The translations under genes were made by a program, and so were the position numbers. A stretch of DNA of 64,000 nt from NCBI RefSeq assembly GCF_047607445.1, contig NZ_JBLKRT010000009.1, forward strand, positions 57,893 to 121,892, written 5' to 3'. This DNA is from Crystallibacter sulfonylureivorans_A. GTDB lineage: Bacteria > Actinomycetota > Actinomycetes > Actinomycetales > Micrococcaceae. Below are positions 56,920 through 64,000 of this stretch, one piece after another (the first letter of the stretch is position 1; the number at the start of each line of letters is the position of its first letter). A model generated the notes under the pieces. It did no database searches. It was not told the DNA's origin and saw only the letters and a program-made list of their open reading frames with translations.

Positions 56920-57906
56920 ATGAATAACCACCCCCGGATCAATGCACACAACCAGGGCGGCAAGAACAGGCCCCAGACTGCACGGCGGAGCGTGCTCGCC
57001 GCCGGAACGGCGGCGCTGGCGCTGGTTTTGGCCGCCTGCGGCGGCGGTTCCAACCCGCTGGAGGAAGGGACGCCGGGATCGGAGGCGAGCTCGGGTGGAT
57101 CCCTGGTGATCGGTTCCAGCGGCGGCACGGAAAGCCAGATTATTGCCGAGCTCTACGCCGGTGCACTGACCGCCGCCGGCTTTGACGTCAGCACGAAGCC
57201 CGGCATTGGCTCCCGGGAGGTCTACGTGAAGGCCGTCGAGGAAGGGTCCGTGGACGTGATCCCGGATTACAGCGGAAACCTGCTGCTGTTCCTGGACACC
57301 GGCGCGACGGCGGCCTCCGCGAAGGATGTCATGGCGGCGCTGCCGGCCGCCCTGCCCGAGGGGCTCAGCGTGCTGGAGCCGGCTGCGGCGGAGAGCAAGG
57401 ACGCCATGGTAGTGACCAAGGCAACGGCGGAGAAGCACAAGCTGACCTCGATCGAGGACATGGCCCCGGTCTGTGGCGAACTGGTGATCGGCGCCAACCC
57501 GGAGTTTGCCGAGCGTGAATACGGCTTGCCGGGACTGAAAGCGAACTACAACTGCGTACCCAAGTCCTTTGAACCGATCAACGACTACGGCGGACCGACG
57601 ACGCTGAATGCGCTGATCACCGACAAGATCCAGGTGGCCGATATCTACACCACCACCCCATCCATCGAGGACAACGACTTGGTGGTGCTTGAGGACCCGA
57701 AGAACAATTTCATCGCGCAGCAGGTGCTGCCGCTGGTCCGCACCGATTCCGTGGATGACGCGGCTGCCAAAGTGCTCAACGAAGTCTCGGCGGCATTGAC
57801 CACCGAGGACCTGATCGACCTCAACCGGCAGGTCAGCGGCGATGAGAAGCGCAACCCGTCCGACGCGGCCGCCGATTGGCTGTCCAAGAAGGGCTTGACC
57901 GACTAG
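56920..57906 (+). CDS. Osmoprotectant-binding lipoprotein (OpuCC/ProX-like)
   Basis: A 328-residue solute-binding protein. A basic twin-Arg-like lead (TARRSVLAAGTAALALVLAACGGG) with lipobox VLAAC (Cys about residue 41) gives a lipoprotein. The binding domain has VIGSSGGTESQIIAELYAGALTAAGFDVSTKPGIGSREVYVKAV, then DVIPDYSGNLLLFL and DYGGPTTLNALITDKIQVADIYTTTPSI, typical of quaternary-amine binding proteins. GAGGAGACAAGC lies before ATG 56920. It is the last gene of the importer operon; a strong hairpin follows. Confidence 0.92.
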   Translation: MNNHPRINAHNQGGKNRPQTARRSVLAAGTAALALVLAACGGGSNPLEEGTPGSEASSGGSLVIGSSGGTESQIIAELYAGALTAAGFDVSTKPGIGSREVYVKAVEEGSVDVIPDYSGNLLLFLDTGATAASAKDVMAALPAALPEGLSVLEPAAAESKDAMVVTKATAEKHKLTSIEDMAPVCGELVIGANPEFAEREYGLPGLKANYNCVPKSFEPINDYGGPTTLNALITDKIQVADIYTTTPSIEDNDLVVLEDPKNNFIAQQVLPLVRTDSVDDAAAKVLNEVSAALTTEDLIDLNRQVSGDEKRNPSDAAADWLSKKGLTD

Positions 57907-57925
57907 CGCTTTGCGCAGCGTGACG

Positions 57926-57958
57926 AACGCGCCGCTCCGGTCGCCGGAGCGGCGCGTT
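57926..57958 (+). terminator. Terminator of the osmoprotectant importer operon
   Basis: AACGCGCCGCTCCGG and its exact reverse complement form a 15-bp stem with loop TCG. No T-run follows. The next gene begins only 20 bases after it. Confidence 0.8.
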
Positions 57959-57978
57959 CCGTGTGCGAAGATTTCTGG

Positions 57979-59193
57979 ATGGCCGAGTTCAAGCAGTCCA
58001 ACAAGCTCCACAACGTCCTCTACGACATCCGCGGCCCGTTGCTCGAGCACGCACAGCGGATGGAGTCCGAGGGCCAACGCATCCTCAAACTGAACATCGG
58101 AAACCCAGCGCCGTTCGGTTTCGAAGCGCCGGACGCGATTCTGGTGGACGTGATCCGCAATTTGCCCACCGCGCAGGGCTATAGCGATTCGCGCGGCATC
58201 TTCTCCGCCAGGACCGCCGTGTCGCAGTACTACCAGACGCGCGGCATCCAGGAGATCGGCGTGGACGACGTCTACCTGGGCAACGGCGTCAGCGAGCTGA
58301 TCACCATGAGCCTGCAGGCCCTGCTGAACAACGGCGACGAGGTGCTCATCCCGGCGCCGGACTATCCGCTCTGGACCGCCTCGGTATCGCTGGCCGGGGG
58401 CCATCCGGTGCACTATCTCTGTGTCGAGGAAGAGGGCTGGCTGCCCGACTTGGAAGACATGGAACGGAAGATCACCCCCAACACCAAGGGGATCGTGATC
58501 ATCAACCCGAACAACCCCACGGGTGCCGTCTACCCGAGGCACATCCTCGAGGGCATGCTGGAACTGGCGCGCAAGCACAACCTGGTGGTGTTTTCGGATG
58601 AGATTTACGAGAAGATCCTGTACGAAGATGCCGAGCATGTGAACACCGCGCTGCTGGCCGACGACGTCTTGGTCCTGACCTTCAGCGGACTGTCCAAGGC
58701 CTACCGGGTGTGCGGCTTCCGCAGCGGCTGGATGGCCATCTCCGGGCCCAAGCATCTGGCCGCGGACTACATCGAGGGCATCAACCTGCTCACGAACATG
58801 CGGCTGTGTGCGAATGTTCCGGCGCAGCACGCGATCCAGACCGCCTTGGGCGGACACCAAAGCATCAACGACCTGATCCTGCCGGGCGGCAGGCTGCTGG
58901 AACAGCGGAACAAGGCCTACGAGCTGCTTAACGCCATTCCCGGTGTCAGCACCCAGCAGGCCAAGGGAGCGCTTTACCTGTTCCCGAAACTGGACCCGGA
59001 AGTCTATCCGATCAAGGACGACGAGCAGTTCGCGTTGGACCTGCTCAAGCAGCAGAAGATCCTGATCTCGCACGGCCGGGCGTTCAACTGGACCCGGCCG
59101 GACCACTTCCGCCTGGTTACCTTGCCGAATGTGGACGTCTTGACCGAAGCTGTCGGACGGATCGAGGAGTTCCTGGCCGGATACCGCCAATAG
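57979..59193 (+). CDS. Alanine-type class I aminotransferase
   Basis: A 404-residue PLP enzyme of the AlaA/AlaT subgroup, which makes alanine from pyruvate and glutamate. Seen: LKLNIGNPAPFGFEAPD, GYSDSRGIFSARTAVS, NPNNPTGAVYP, and the PLP lysine K240 in FSGLSKAYRVCGFRSGWMA. The C-terminal phosphate and carboxylate region (HGRAFNWTRPDHFRLVTLP) is complete. The ATG at 57979 lies six bases after GAAGAT, so transcription probably starts at the codon itself. That also explains the short gap to the terminator upstream. Confidence 0.9.
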   Translation: MAEFKQSNKLHNVLYDIRGPLLEHAQRMESEGQRILKLNIGNPAPFGFEAPDAILVDVIRNLPTAQGYSDSRGIFSARTAVSQYYQTRGIQEIGVDDVYLGNGVSELITMSLQALLNNGDEVLIPAPDYPLWTASVSLAGGHPVHYLCVEEEGWLPDLEDMERKITPNTKGIVIINPNNPTGAVYPRHILEGMLELARKHNLVVFSDEIYEKILYEDAEHVNTALLADDVLVLTFSGLSKAYRVCGFRSGWMAISGPKHLAADYIEGINLLTNMRLCANVPAQHAIQTALGGHQSINDLILPGGRLLEQRNKAYELLNAIPGVSTQQAKGALYLFPKLDPEVYPIKDDEQFALDLLKQQKILISHGRAFNWTRPDHFRLVTLPNVDVLTEAVGRIEEFLAGYRQ

Positions 59194-59281
59194 TCGGCGG
59201 ACCCGCCGTAGCCGCGCCGCCCACGCTTGGGTAGGCTTTCCCCACCGCGCCCCAGCGGGGCATGCCGAACGGAGGACGAGG

Positions 59282-60142
59282 GTGGAAGAGACTGCTGTGC
59301 CGGAGTTTACCCGGAGTCCGTCGGAGCTTCTGCGGGTAGGACCCGGCTTTGACCTGGCCGCAGTGGACACCGGCAGCACACCGGGGTTTGCCGGCGGGAA
59401 GGCCGAGGGCAAAAGACTGCTCGCAGCCTCCGACCGCCGCCTCTCCGAACTGCAGGAACGGCTCTTCGCGCAGAGCCGCGGAGGGGCACGCGACGCGGTC
59501 CTGCTGGTGCTGCAAGGCATGGACACGTCCGGCAAAGGCGGGATCGTGCGGCACGTGGTCGGAGCGGCCGACCCGCAGGGCGTGTCCCACCACGCGTTCA
59601 AGGCCCCGACGCCGGAAGAGTTGGAGCACGATTTTCTCTGGCGGGTGGAGCGGGAGTTGCCCGGGCCGGGCCTGATCGGGGTCTTCGACCGGTCGCACTA
59701 CGAAGACGTGCTCATCCACCGAGTGCACGGGCTTTCGTCCAAGGACGTGGTGGAAGCCCGCTATGGCCAGATCAACGACTTCGAGTCATCGCTGGCGGGC
59801 AGAGGCATCCGGCTGGTCAAAGTCATGCTGCACCTGGGCAAGGCCGAACAGGGCAAACGCTTGCTAGAGCGGCTGAACCGGCCGGACAAATATTGGAAGT
59901 ACGACCCGGGCGATGTAGACGAACGCCGCCTCTGGGACAAGTACCAACAGGCCTATCAGGTGATGCTGGACCGGACCAGCACCCCGGACGCGCCGTGGTT
60001 CGTCGTGCCCGCGGACAACAAGTGGTACGCCCGGATTGCCGTGCAGGAGCTGCTGCTGCAGGCGTTGGAAGCCATCGACCCGCAGTGGCCAGCGGCCCAC
60101 TTCGACGTCGCCGAGGAAAAGGCCCGGCTCGCGGACTCGTAG
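59282..60142 (+). CDS. PPK2-family polyphosphate kinase
   Basis: A 286-residue single-domain PPK2, which transfers phosphate between polyphosphate and nucleotides. Walker A is GMDTSGKGG (about residues 79-87), the Walker B/DxxxY region is GVFDRSHYEDVLIHRVHG, and the lid has WKYDPGDVDERRLWDKYQQAY. NKWYARIAVQ lies close to the end. The class (AMP, ADP or GDP preference) is not predictable here. GGAGGAC lies before the GTG at 59282. It converges on xseB with 148 bases between, where no gene is seen. Confidence 0.9.
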   Translation: MEETAVPEFTRSPSELLRVGPGFDLAAVDTGSTPGFAGGKAEGKRLLAASDRRLSELQERLFAQSRGGARDAVLLVLQGMDTSGKGGIVRHVVGAADPQGVSHHAFKAPTPEELEHDFLWRVERELPGPGLIGVFDRSHYEDVLIHRVHGLSSKDVVEARYGQINDFESSLAGRGIRLVKVMLHLGKAEQGKRLLERLNRPDKYWKYDPGDVDERRLWDKYQQAYQVMLDRTSTPDAPWFVVPADNKWYARIAVQELLLQALEAIDPQWPAAHFDVAEEKARLADS

Positions 60143-60290
60143 CAGTGGCCTGAACCGCGGTCACCATCAAGGCAACCTCCGCTCCGTGGCGTCCGTGGAC
60201 CTCCCGCCGCGCCGTGGCGGAGCTTGTCGGACCTTCCTGCCTGCGGCAAACCCTCCCCGGGCGCACCCGGGGTGCCGGGCGCCGGCCGGT

Positions 60291-60575
60291 CTAGAGCGGG
60301 GAAACCGGGGAAACCGGAGTACCCGCACTGCCCGGACTGACCGGCGACTGCTCGGCGTTGGTCGCACTGCGGGCGGCGTCCAACCTTTGCCGCGCGCCTT
60401 CCAGCCAGGCTTCGCAGCGGGTCGCCAGCGCTTCGCCGCGTTCCCACAGTGCCAGCGACTGCTCAAGGCTGGCGCCGCCGGCTTCCAACTGGCTGACCAC
60501 TGCTACCAGCTCTTCGCGCGCCTGTTCATAGGACAAGGACGCGACATCGGCCGGCACTGCTGGCTGCTCTGTCAT
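60291..60575 (-). CDS. xseB: Exodeoxyribonuclease VII small subunit
   Basis: A 94-residue helical protein that binds the large subunit XseA. Seen: LSYEQAREELVAVVSQLEAGGASLEQSLALWERGEALATRCEAWL, the conserved helical hairpin of XseB. A Ser/Pro/Val-rich tail of ~20 residues follows. ATG 60575 lies 59 bases after the xseA stop, with GCGAGAAC upstream. A start 27 bases earlier is possible. xseA and xseB are in one operon. Confidence 0.92.
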   Translation of the reverse strand: MTEQPAVPADVASLSYEQAREELVAVVSQLEAGGASLEQSLALWERGEALATRCEAWLEGARQRLDAARSATNAEQSPVSPGSAGTPVSPVSPL

Positions 60576-60634
60576 CGGGTTCTCGCTTTCGCTGCAGGTC
60601 AATTCGTTGGCTTCTGTGGGGTTTGGGTGCGATG

Positions 60635-61891
60635 TCAGGGGAGTGTCTCGGCGGCGACCTCGCCGACCGCGAGGCGAAGGCGCAGGCGCGTTCCGGCCGG
60701 AGCGTCGGCCGCATCGCGCAGCACGTGGCCATCAGGCAACTGGGCCACGGCATAGCCGCGATCCAGTGTGTTCTGAGGCGAAAGCGCCCGCACCTGCGCT
60801 TTGAGGTGCGCAATCCGGTCGGTATCCCGGTGCACGGCCGAAGAGACCGCTTGCCGGGCCCGAGAAGCGAGCCGGTGGATGTCGTCCGTGCGGACCTCCA
60901 CCATGCCGGCAGGATTGGCCATCACCGGACGGCTCCGCAAGGTGGCCAGCCGCTCCGTTTCGCGGTGGACCAGTTGCTCCACCCGCCGAGCCAGCATGGC
61001 GCGGGCCTGTCCGATCCGGTGCAGTTCCTCGCTGACCTCCGGGACTATGCGCTTGGCAGCATCAGTGGGTGTCGAGGCGCGCAGGTCCGCGACGTCGTCG
61101 AGCAGCGGACGGTCTGCTTCGTGCCCGATGGCGCTGACAATCGGCGTGGCCGCCGCGGCCACCGCGCGCACCAGGTCTTCGTTGCTGAACGGCAGCAGAT
61201 CCTCCAGGGATCCGCCTCCGCGCGCGATGACAATGACGTCCACGTCCTGGCGGGCGTCGAGCTCCGCGAGGGCCCGCATCACCTGGGCGACCGCGTTCAC
61301 GCCCTGAACGGCAACCTCGCGCACCTCGAATTCGACGGCCGGCCAGCGCAGCGAGGCATTCCGGATGACGTCCTTCATGGCGTCTGAATCCCGGCCGGTG
61401 ATCAAGCCGATGCGGTGCGGCAGCAGCGGCAGCCGCTGCTTGCGCGACGGGTCGAACAGCCCTTCGGCGGCCAGCGCGCGGCGCAGCCGCTCCAGCCTCA
61501 CCAGCAAGTCTCCAAGCCCCACCGGCCTGATATCGCGGGTCTGCATGGTCAGCCGCCCGGTCTTGACGTAAAGGTCCGGCTTGATCTGCGCTACCACCCG
61601 GGACCCCGGCTCCAGCGGCATCTCCAGGCGTGCCATCACGCTGCCCCAGACCACCAGGCTGAAGGATGCCTCGGCGTCGGTGTCCCGCAGGGTCAAGTAG
61701 GTTGTTGAGTTCCGGCGGTTGAGCTCAATGACCTGACCCTCAACCCAGGTGGGCGGGACGCGGTCGATGTGCATCTTGAGCTTCTGGGACAGCATCCGCA
61801 GCGGCCAGGGGTTCTCCGCCGTGGTTTGGTTGGCAGTCGAGGGCAGGGTCGATTTGCCGGTGTCCGCGCCTTGGACCCCGCCTGACTCCAT
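60635..61891 (-). CDS. xseA: Exodeoxyribonuclease VII large subunit
   Basis: Degrades single-stranded DNA to short acid-soluble fragments. An OB-fold N-terminal domain (VEGQVIELNRRNSTTYLTLRDTDAEASFSLVVW) leads to the catalytic core with RIGLITGRDSDAMKDVIRNA, VIVIARGGGSLEDLLPFSNEDLVRAVAAA (about 230-258), PIVSAIGHEADRPLLDDVADLRASTPTDAA, then a long coiled coil and DRGYAVAQLPDG. It has 418 residues. ATG 61891 has GGAGGGGG eight bases upstream. Confidence 0.95.
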   Translation of the reverse strand: MESGGVQGADTGKSTLPSTANQTTAENPWPLRMLSQKLKMHIDRVPPTWVEGQVIELNRRNSTTYLTLRDTDAEASFSLVVWGSVMARLEMPLEPGSRVVAQIKPDLYVKTGRLTMQTRDIRPVGLGDLLVRLERLRRALAAEGLFDPSRKQRLPLLPHRIGLITGRDSDAMKDVIRNASLRWPAVEFEVREVAVQGVNAVAQVMRALAELDARQDVDVIVIARGGGSLEDLLPFSNEDLVRAVAAAATPIVSAIGHEADRPLLDDVADLRASTPTDAAKRIVPEVSEELHRIGQARAMLARRVEQLVHRETERLATLRSRPVMANPAGMVEVRTDDIHRLASRARQAVSSAVHRDTDRIAHLKAQVRALSPQNTLDRGYAVAQLPDGHVLRDAADAPAGTRLRLRLAVGEVAAETLP

Positions 61892-62056
61892 GGATTGCCC
61901 CCTCCGGCAGTGTGCTTCCGTGTGCTTACGGCGGCTGCCGAAGACTCTACCTTCTTACCAGCTATCCCTGTCATTCGGATTCTCTGTTGTACTGGGTGTA
62001 CATAACGCAGGGCTCGCGGGGCACTGCCGAACCGGAAGACGAGGACGGAGGTAGCA

Positions 62057-62896
62057 GTGCGCGCGTTACTGGCCACGCTGAGCGGGCTCCTGGCGGTGCT
62101 CCTCGCAGGCGCCGCACTGTGCGGAGCCTGGGCCAACCAGCGCGTGTTCGACCGTGACGGTTTCGTTTCGCTGGCTGCACCGCTAGGCGGCGATGCCGAG
62201 TTCCGTACGGCGCTGGCCTCCGCAGTCACGGAAGAAGTTTCCGGAAGTGCCGACCTGCCGGCAGGCCTGCAGCAACTGGTGCTCCCCATCGTTGAGCGGA
62301 CCGCCGGGGCTGTCACCGAGCTGGACGGTTTTCCGCAGGCGCTGAATGAGGCCTTGGCCAACTCGCACACCCTCACGCTGTCCGGCAAGACGGGGTCGGA
62401 AGCGGGGATCACCTTGGATATTGCCCCCATCGTGGACCTGGCGGTTACGCGGGTAGCGGAAGCGCTCGGCACCAATCTTCCGGTCCCGGAGCGCGTGCTG
62501 GTCCCTGTGGGCTCCGCCCAGACCGCGAGCCAGCTGGCCTTCTGGCAGGACCTGGCGGCGCAGTGGTGGCTAGCCGCGCTGCTGGCGGGCGGCGCCCTGG
62601 CGCTGATGCTGCTGGCCGCCCGCCGACGGACCACCGCACTGGCCTGGGCCGGGGTTGGCGCGGCTGCACTGGGTGGGCTCCTCTGGCTGGCAGCCGTGCA
62701 GGTGCCGCCCTTCGCCGAGGGCGCAGGCCGCAGCGAACTTGCCGCCGCCTTCGTGGGGAGGCTGGCCGCGATGGCCGTGGCTGATTTCCGCCCGTGGGCT
62801 GCCGTTTTTGCCGGGGTTGGACTGGTAGTTGCCGTGGCCGGATTCACCCTGCGGGCGTTGCTGGGAGGGGACCGGCGGCAGAAGGCCACCGGCTAG
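62057..62896 (+). CDS. Membrane protein of unknown function upstream of ispH
   Basis: A 279-residue protein. One segment lies at the N-terminus (about residues 5-25), then an extracytoplasmic domain of ~145 residues (for example FDRDGFVSLAAPLGGDAEFRTALASAVTEEV), then three segments near 173-265. The layout of an outside domain with terminal helices resembles actinobacterial proteins of unknown function. No motif is recognised. The GTG start follows GGAGGTAGCA. ispH starts 9 bases after its stop, but has its own -10 element inside this gene end. Confidence 0.7.
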   Translation: MRALLATLSGLLAVLLAGAALCGAWANQRVFDRDGFVSLAAPLGGDAEFRTALASAVTEEVSGSADLPAGLQQLVLPIVERTAGAVTELDGFPQALNEALANSHTLTLSGKTGSEAGITLDIAPIVDLAVTRVAEALGTNLPVPERVLVPVGSAQTASQLAFWQDLAAQWWLAALLAGGALALMLLAARRRTTALAWAGVGAAALGGLLWLAAVQVPPFAEGAGRSELAAAFVGRLAAMAVADFRPWAAVFAGVGLVVAVAGFTLRALLGGDRRQKATG

Positions 62897-62899
62897 CAT
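62894..62899 (+). promoter_or_regulatory. -10 element of a leaderless ispH promoter
   Basis: TAGCAT is followed by six bases and ATG 62906. It overlaps the stop region of the upstream gene. Confidence 0.5.
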
Positions 62900-62905
62900 A
62901 GAGGC

Positions 62906-63991
62906 ATGGCCAGTACTGCAGTTTCCCTTTCCATGCCTACCGTTCCCCGCAAGCGCCGCACTCCTGACGAAGTTGCAGCAGCCGTGCCCGTGGACGGCGA
63001 CAAGAAGGTGCTGTTGGCAGCCCCCCGCGGATACTGCGCCGGCGTGGACCGTGCGGTGATCGCGGTCGAAAAGGCACTGGAACACTACGGTCCGCCGGTC
63101 TATGTGCGCAAGCAGATCGTCCACAACGTGCATGTCGTCTCCACGTTGGAGGAGCAGGGCGCCATTTTCGTTGAAGAGACGGACGAGGTTCCGGAGGGGG
63201 CGTTGGTTGTCTTCTCCGCACACGGAGTGAGCCCGGCCGTGGTGCAGTCTGCTGCCGACCGGCAGTTGCGCACCATTGACGCCACCTGCCCGTTGGTCAC
63301 CAAGGTGCACCGGGAAGCGGTGCGCTTTGCCCGCGACGGCAACGAGATCCTCCTGATTGGTCACGAGGGGCACGAAGAAGTCGAGGGAACCTACGGCGAA
63401 GCCCCGGACCACACCACGATCGTCAACAACCCGGACGAGGCGCGGACCGTGGAGGTGCGCGACCCGAACAAGCTGATCTGGCTCTCGCAGACGACGCTCT
63501 CCGTCGACGAGACACTGGAAATCGTCTCGATCCTGCGCGAACGCTTCCCGGCCCTGCAGGATCCGCCCAGCGACGACATCTGCTACGCCACCTCCAACCG
63601 CCAGGCGGCGATCAAGAAGATCGCTCCGCAGTCAGACTTGGTGATTGTGGTTGGCTCCGCGAACTCTTCCAACTCCGTCCGGCTGGTCGAGGTCGCCTTG
63701 GAATACGGCGCCAAAGCGGCCTACCGGGTGGACTTCGCGAACCAGGTGGATGAGTCCTGGTTCGAAGGTGTGGCGAGCGTCGGCGTGACCTCGGGCGCCT
63801 CCGTGCCCGAGGTGCTGGTGCGCGAAGTCTTGAGCCTGTTGGCCGACTACGGCTACGGCGAGGTGGAGGAAGTCGTTACCGCCCAGGAGGACATCCTGTT
63901 CTCGCTGCCCAAGGAACTGCGGGCCACGCTCAAGGAACGCGGCGATGACACGCGCGGGCTCGGCGGCAGGGTAGCCCGCCCGACAAGCTAA
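62906..63991 (+). CDS. ispH: 4-hydroxy-3-methylbut-2-enyl diphosphate reductase
   Basis: Last step of the MEP pathway, making IPP and DMAPP with a [4Fe-4S] cluster. The three cluster cysteines are visible in APRGYCAGVDRAV (about 44), IDATCPLVTKVH (about 130) and DICYATSNRQ (about 224). The conserved HGVSPAV and GHEGHEEVEGT stretches are present, as is SVGVTSGASVPE. It has 361 residues with about 30 extra at the N-terminus. The ATG at 62906 is set by the -10 element; ATG at residue 10 is also possible. The gene is complete at the window edge. Confidence 0.96.
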   Translation: MASTAVSLSMPTVPRKRRTPDEVAAAVPVDGDKKVLLAAPRGYCAGVDRAVIAVEKALEHYGPPVYVRKQIVHNVHVVSTLEEQGAIFVEETDEVPEGALVVFSAHGVSPAVVQSAADRQLRTIDATCPLVTKVHREAVRFARDGNEILLIGHEGHEEVEGTYGEAPDHTTIVNNPDEARTVEVRDPNKLIWLSQTTLSVDETLEIVSILRERFPALQDPPSDDICYATSNRQAAIKKIAPQSDLVIVVGSANSSNSVRLVEVALEYGAKAAYRVDFANQVDESWFEGVASVGVTSGASVPEVLVREVLSLLADYGYGEVEEVVTAQEDILFSLPKELRATLKERGDDTRGLGGRVARPTS

Positions 63992-64000
63992 GACCGGCCC

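Noticed and set aside
56884..59601. 905-residue minus-strand frame
   Set aside because: Antisense shadow of the binding-protein, aminotransferase and PPK2 genes.
1..64000. tRNA, rRNA, CRISPR array, insertion sequence or prophage
   Set aside because: By eye I found no cloverleaf with CCA-proximal arm, no regularly spaced direct repeats, no transposase and no phage gene; a tRNAscan run would settle the tRNA part.

Overview
The window is high-GC DNA of a free-living actinobacterium. It is most likely a member of the Micrococcaceae close to Arthrobacter, although no rRNA or marker tree is available here. The evidence is high G+C throughout, frequent GTG/TTG starts, CIRCE-controlled groES-groEL with a His-rich GroEL tail, a GuaB3-type IMP dehydrogenase paralogue, a mycothiol-type DinB enzyme, a SepX/GlpR-like division membrane protein beside galU-rimJ, an IdeR/DmdR iron box and many leaderless-type promoters. 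It looks like ordinary chromosome. I saw no insertion sequence, prophage, CRISPR array, tRNA or rRNA.

Layout. 1-2.2 kb: two small membrane proteins and a GH4 phospho-glycosidase (minus strand). 2.3-7.2 kb: alr-tsaE, a VOC/PhnB-like gene, then tsaB-rimI-tsaD (cell wall and tRNA t6A synthesis). 7.3-11.4 kb: a secreted GH18 chitinase, then a processive family-2 glycosyltransferase whose 5' leader holds a three-way-junction RNA followed by an intrinsic terminator. 11.5-15 kb: YbdK-like ligase, THUMP-like methyltransferase, a 59-residue protein and a DinB-fold enzyme. 15-18.9 kb: Crp-type regulator, sulfite-oxidase-like enzyme and MFS exporter in a row, with a divergent VOC protein. 18.9-25.3 kb: an orphan ABC transporter, then a complete iron-siderophore importer under an iron box. 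25.3-36.6 kb: groES-groEL, guaB, an HExxH membrane protein, guaB3, glpD, SURF1, a DUF3817 protein and guaA. 36.7-40.9 kb: one very large gene for an SF1-helicase-like protein with its ATPase signatures lost and a nuclease-like C-terminal region. 40.9-46.7 kb: SAF/CpaB-like protein, FmdB zinc ribbon, 5-formyl-THF cyclo-ligase, galU, rimJ-like, sepX-like and an APH-fold kinase. 46.7-49.4 kb: a two-component system with an acidic-tailed membrane protein. 49.5-57.9 kb: TPR protein, ArsR-type regulator with a small partner, NUDIX, a leader ORF and rsgA, then an OpuC-type osmoprotectant importer. 58-64 kb: alanine-type aminotransferase, PPK2, xseB-xseA, a membrane protein and ispH.

How they work together. 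Most genes are housekeeping: t6A modification, purine nucleotide synthesis (guaB, guaA), protein folding, isoprenoid synthesis and ribosome maturation, with transport modules for iron and compatible solutes. The least ordinary items are the switch-like RNA before the glycosyltransferase, the apparently ATPase-dead helicase, the palindromic operator of the ArsR-type gene, the PhoB-like direct repeat before the two-component operon, and a recurring promoter arrangement (a -10 of TAnnnT type, six or seven bases, then the start codon) that marks leaderless transcripts and helps fix many starts.
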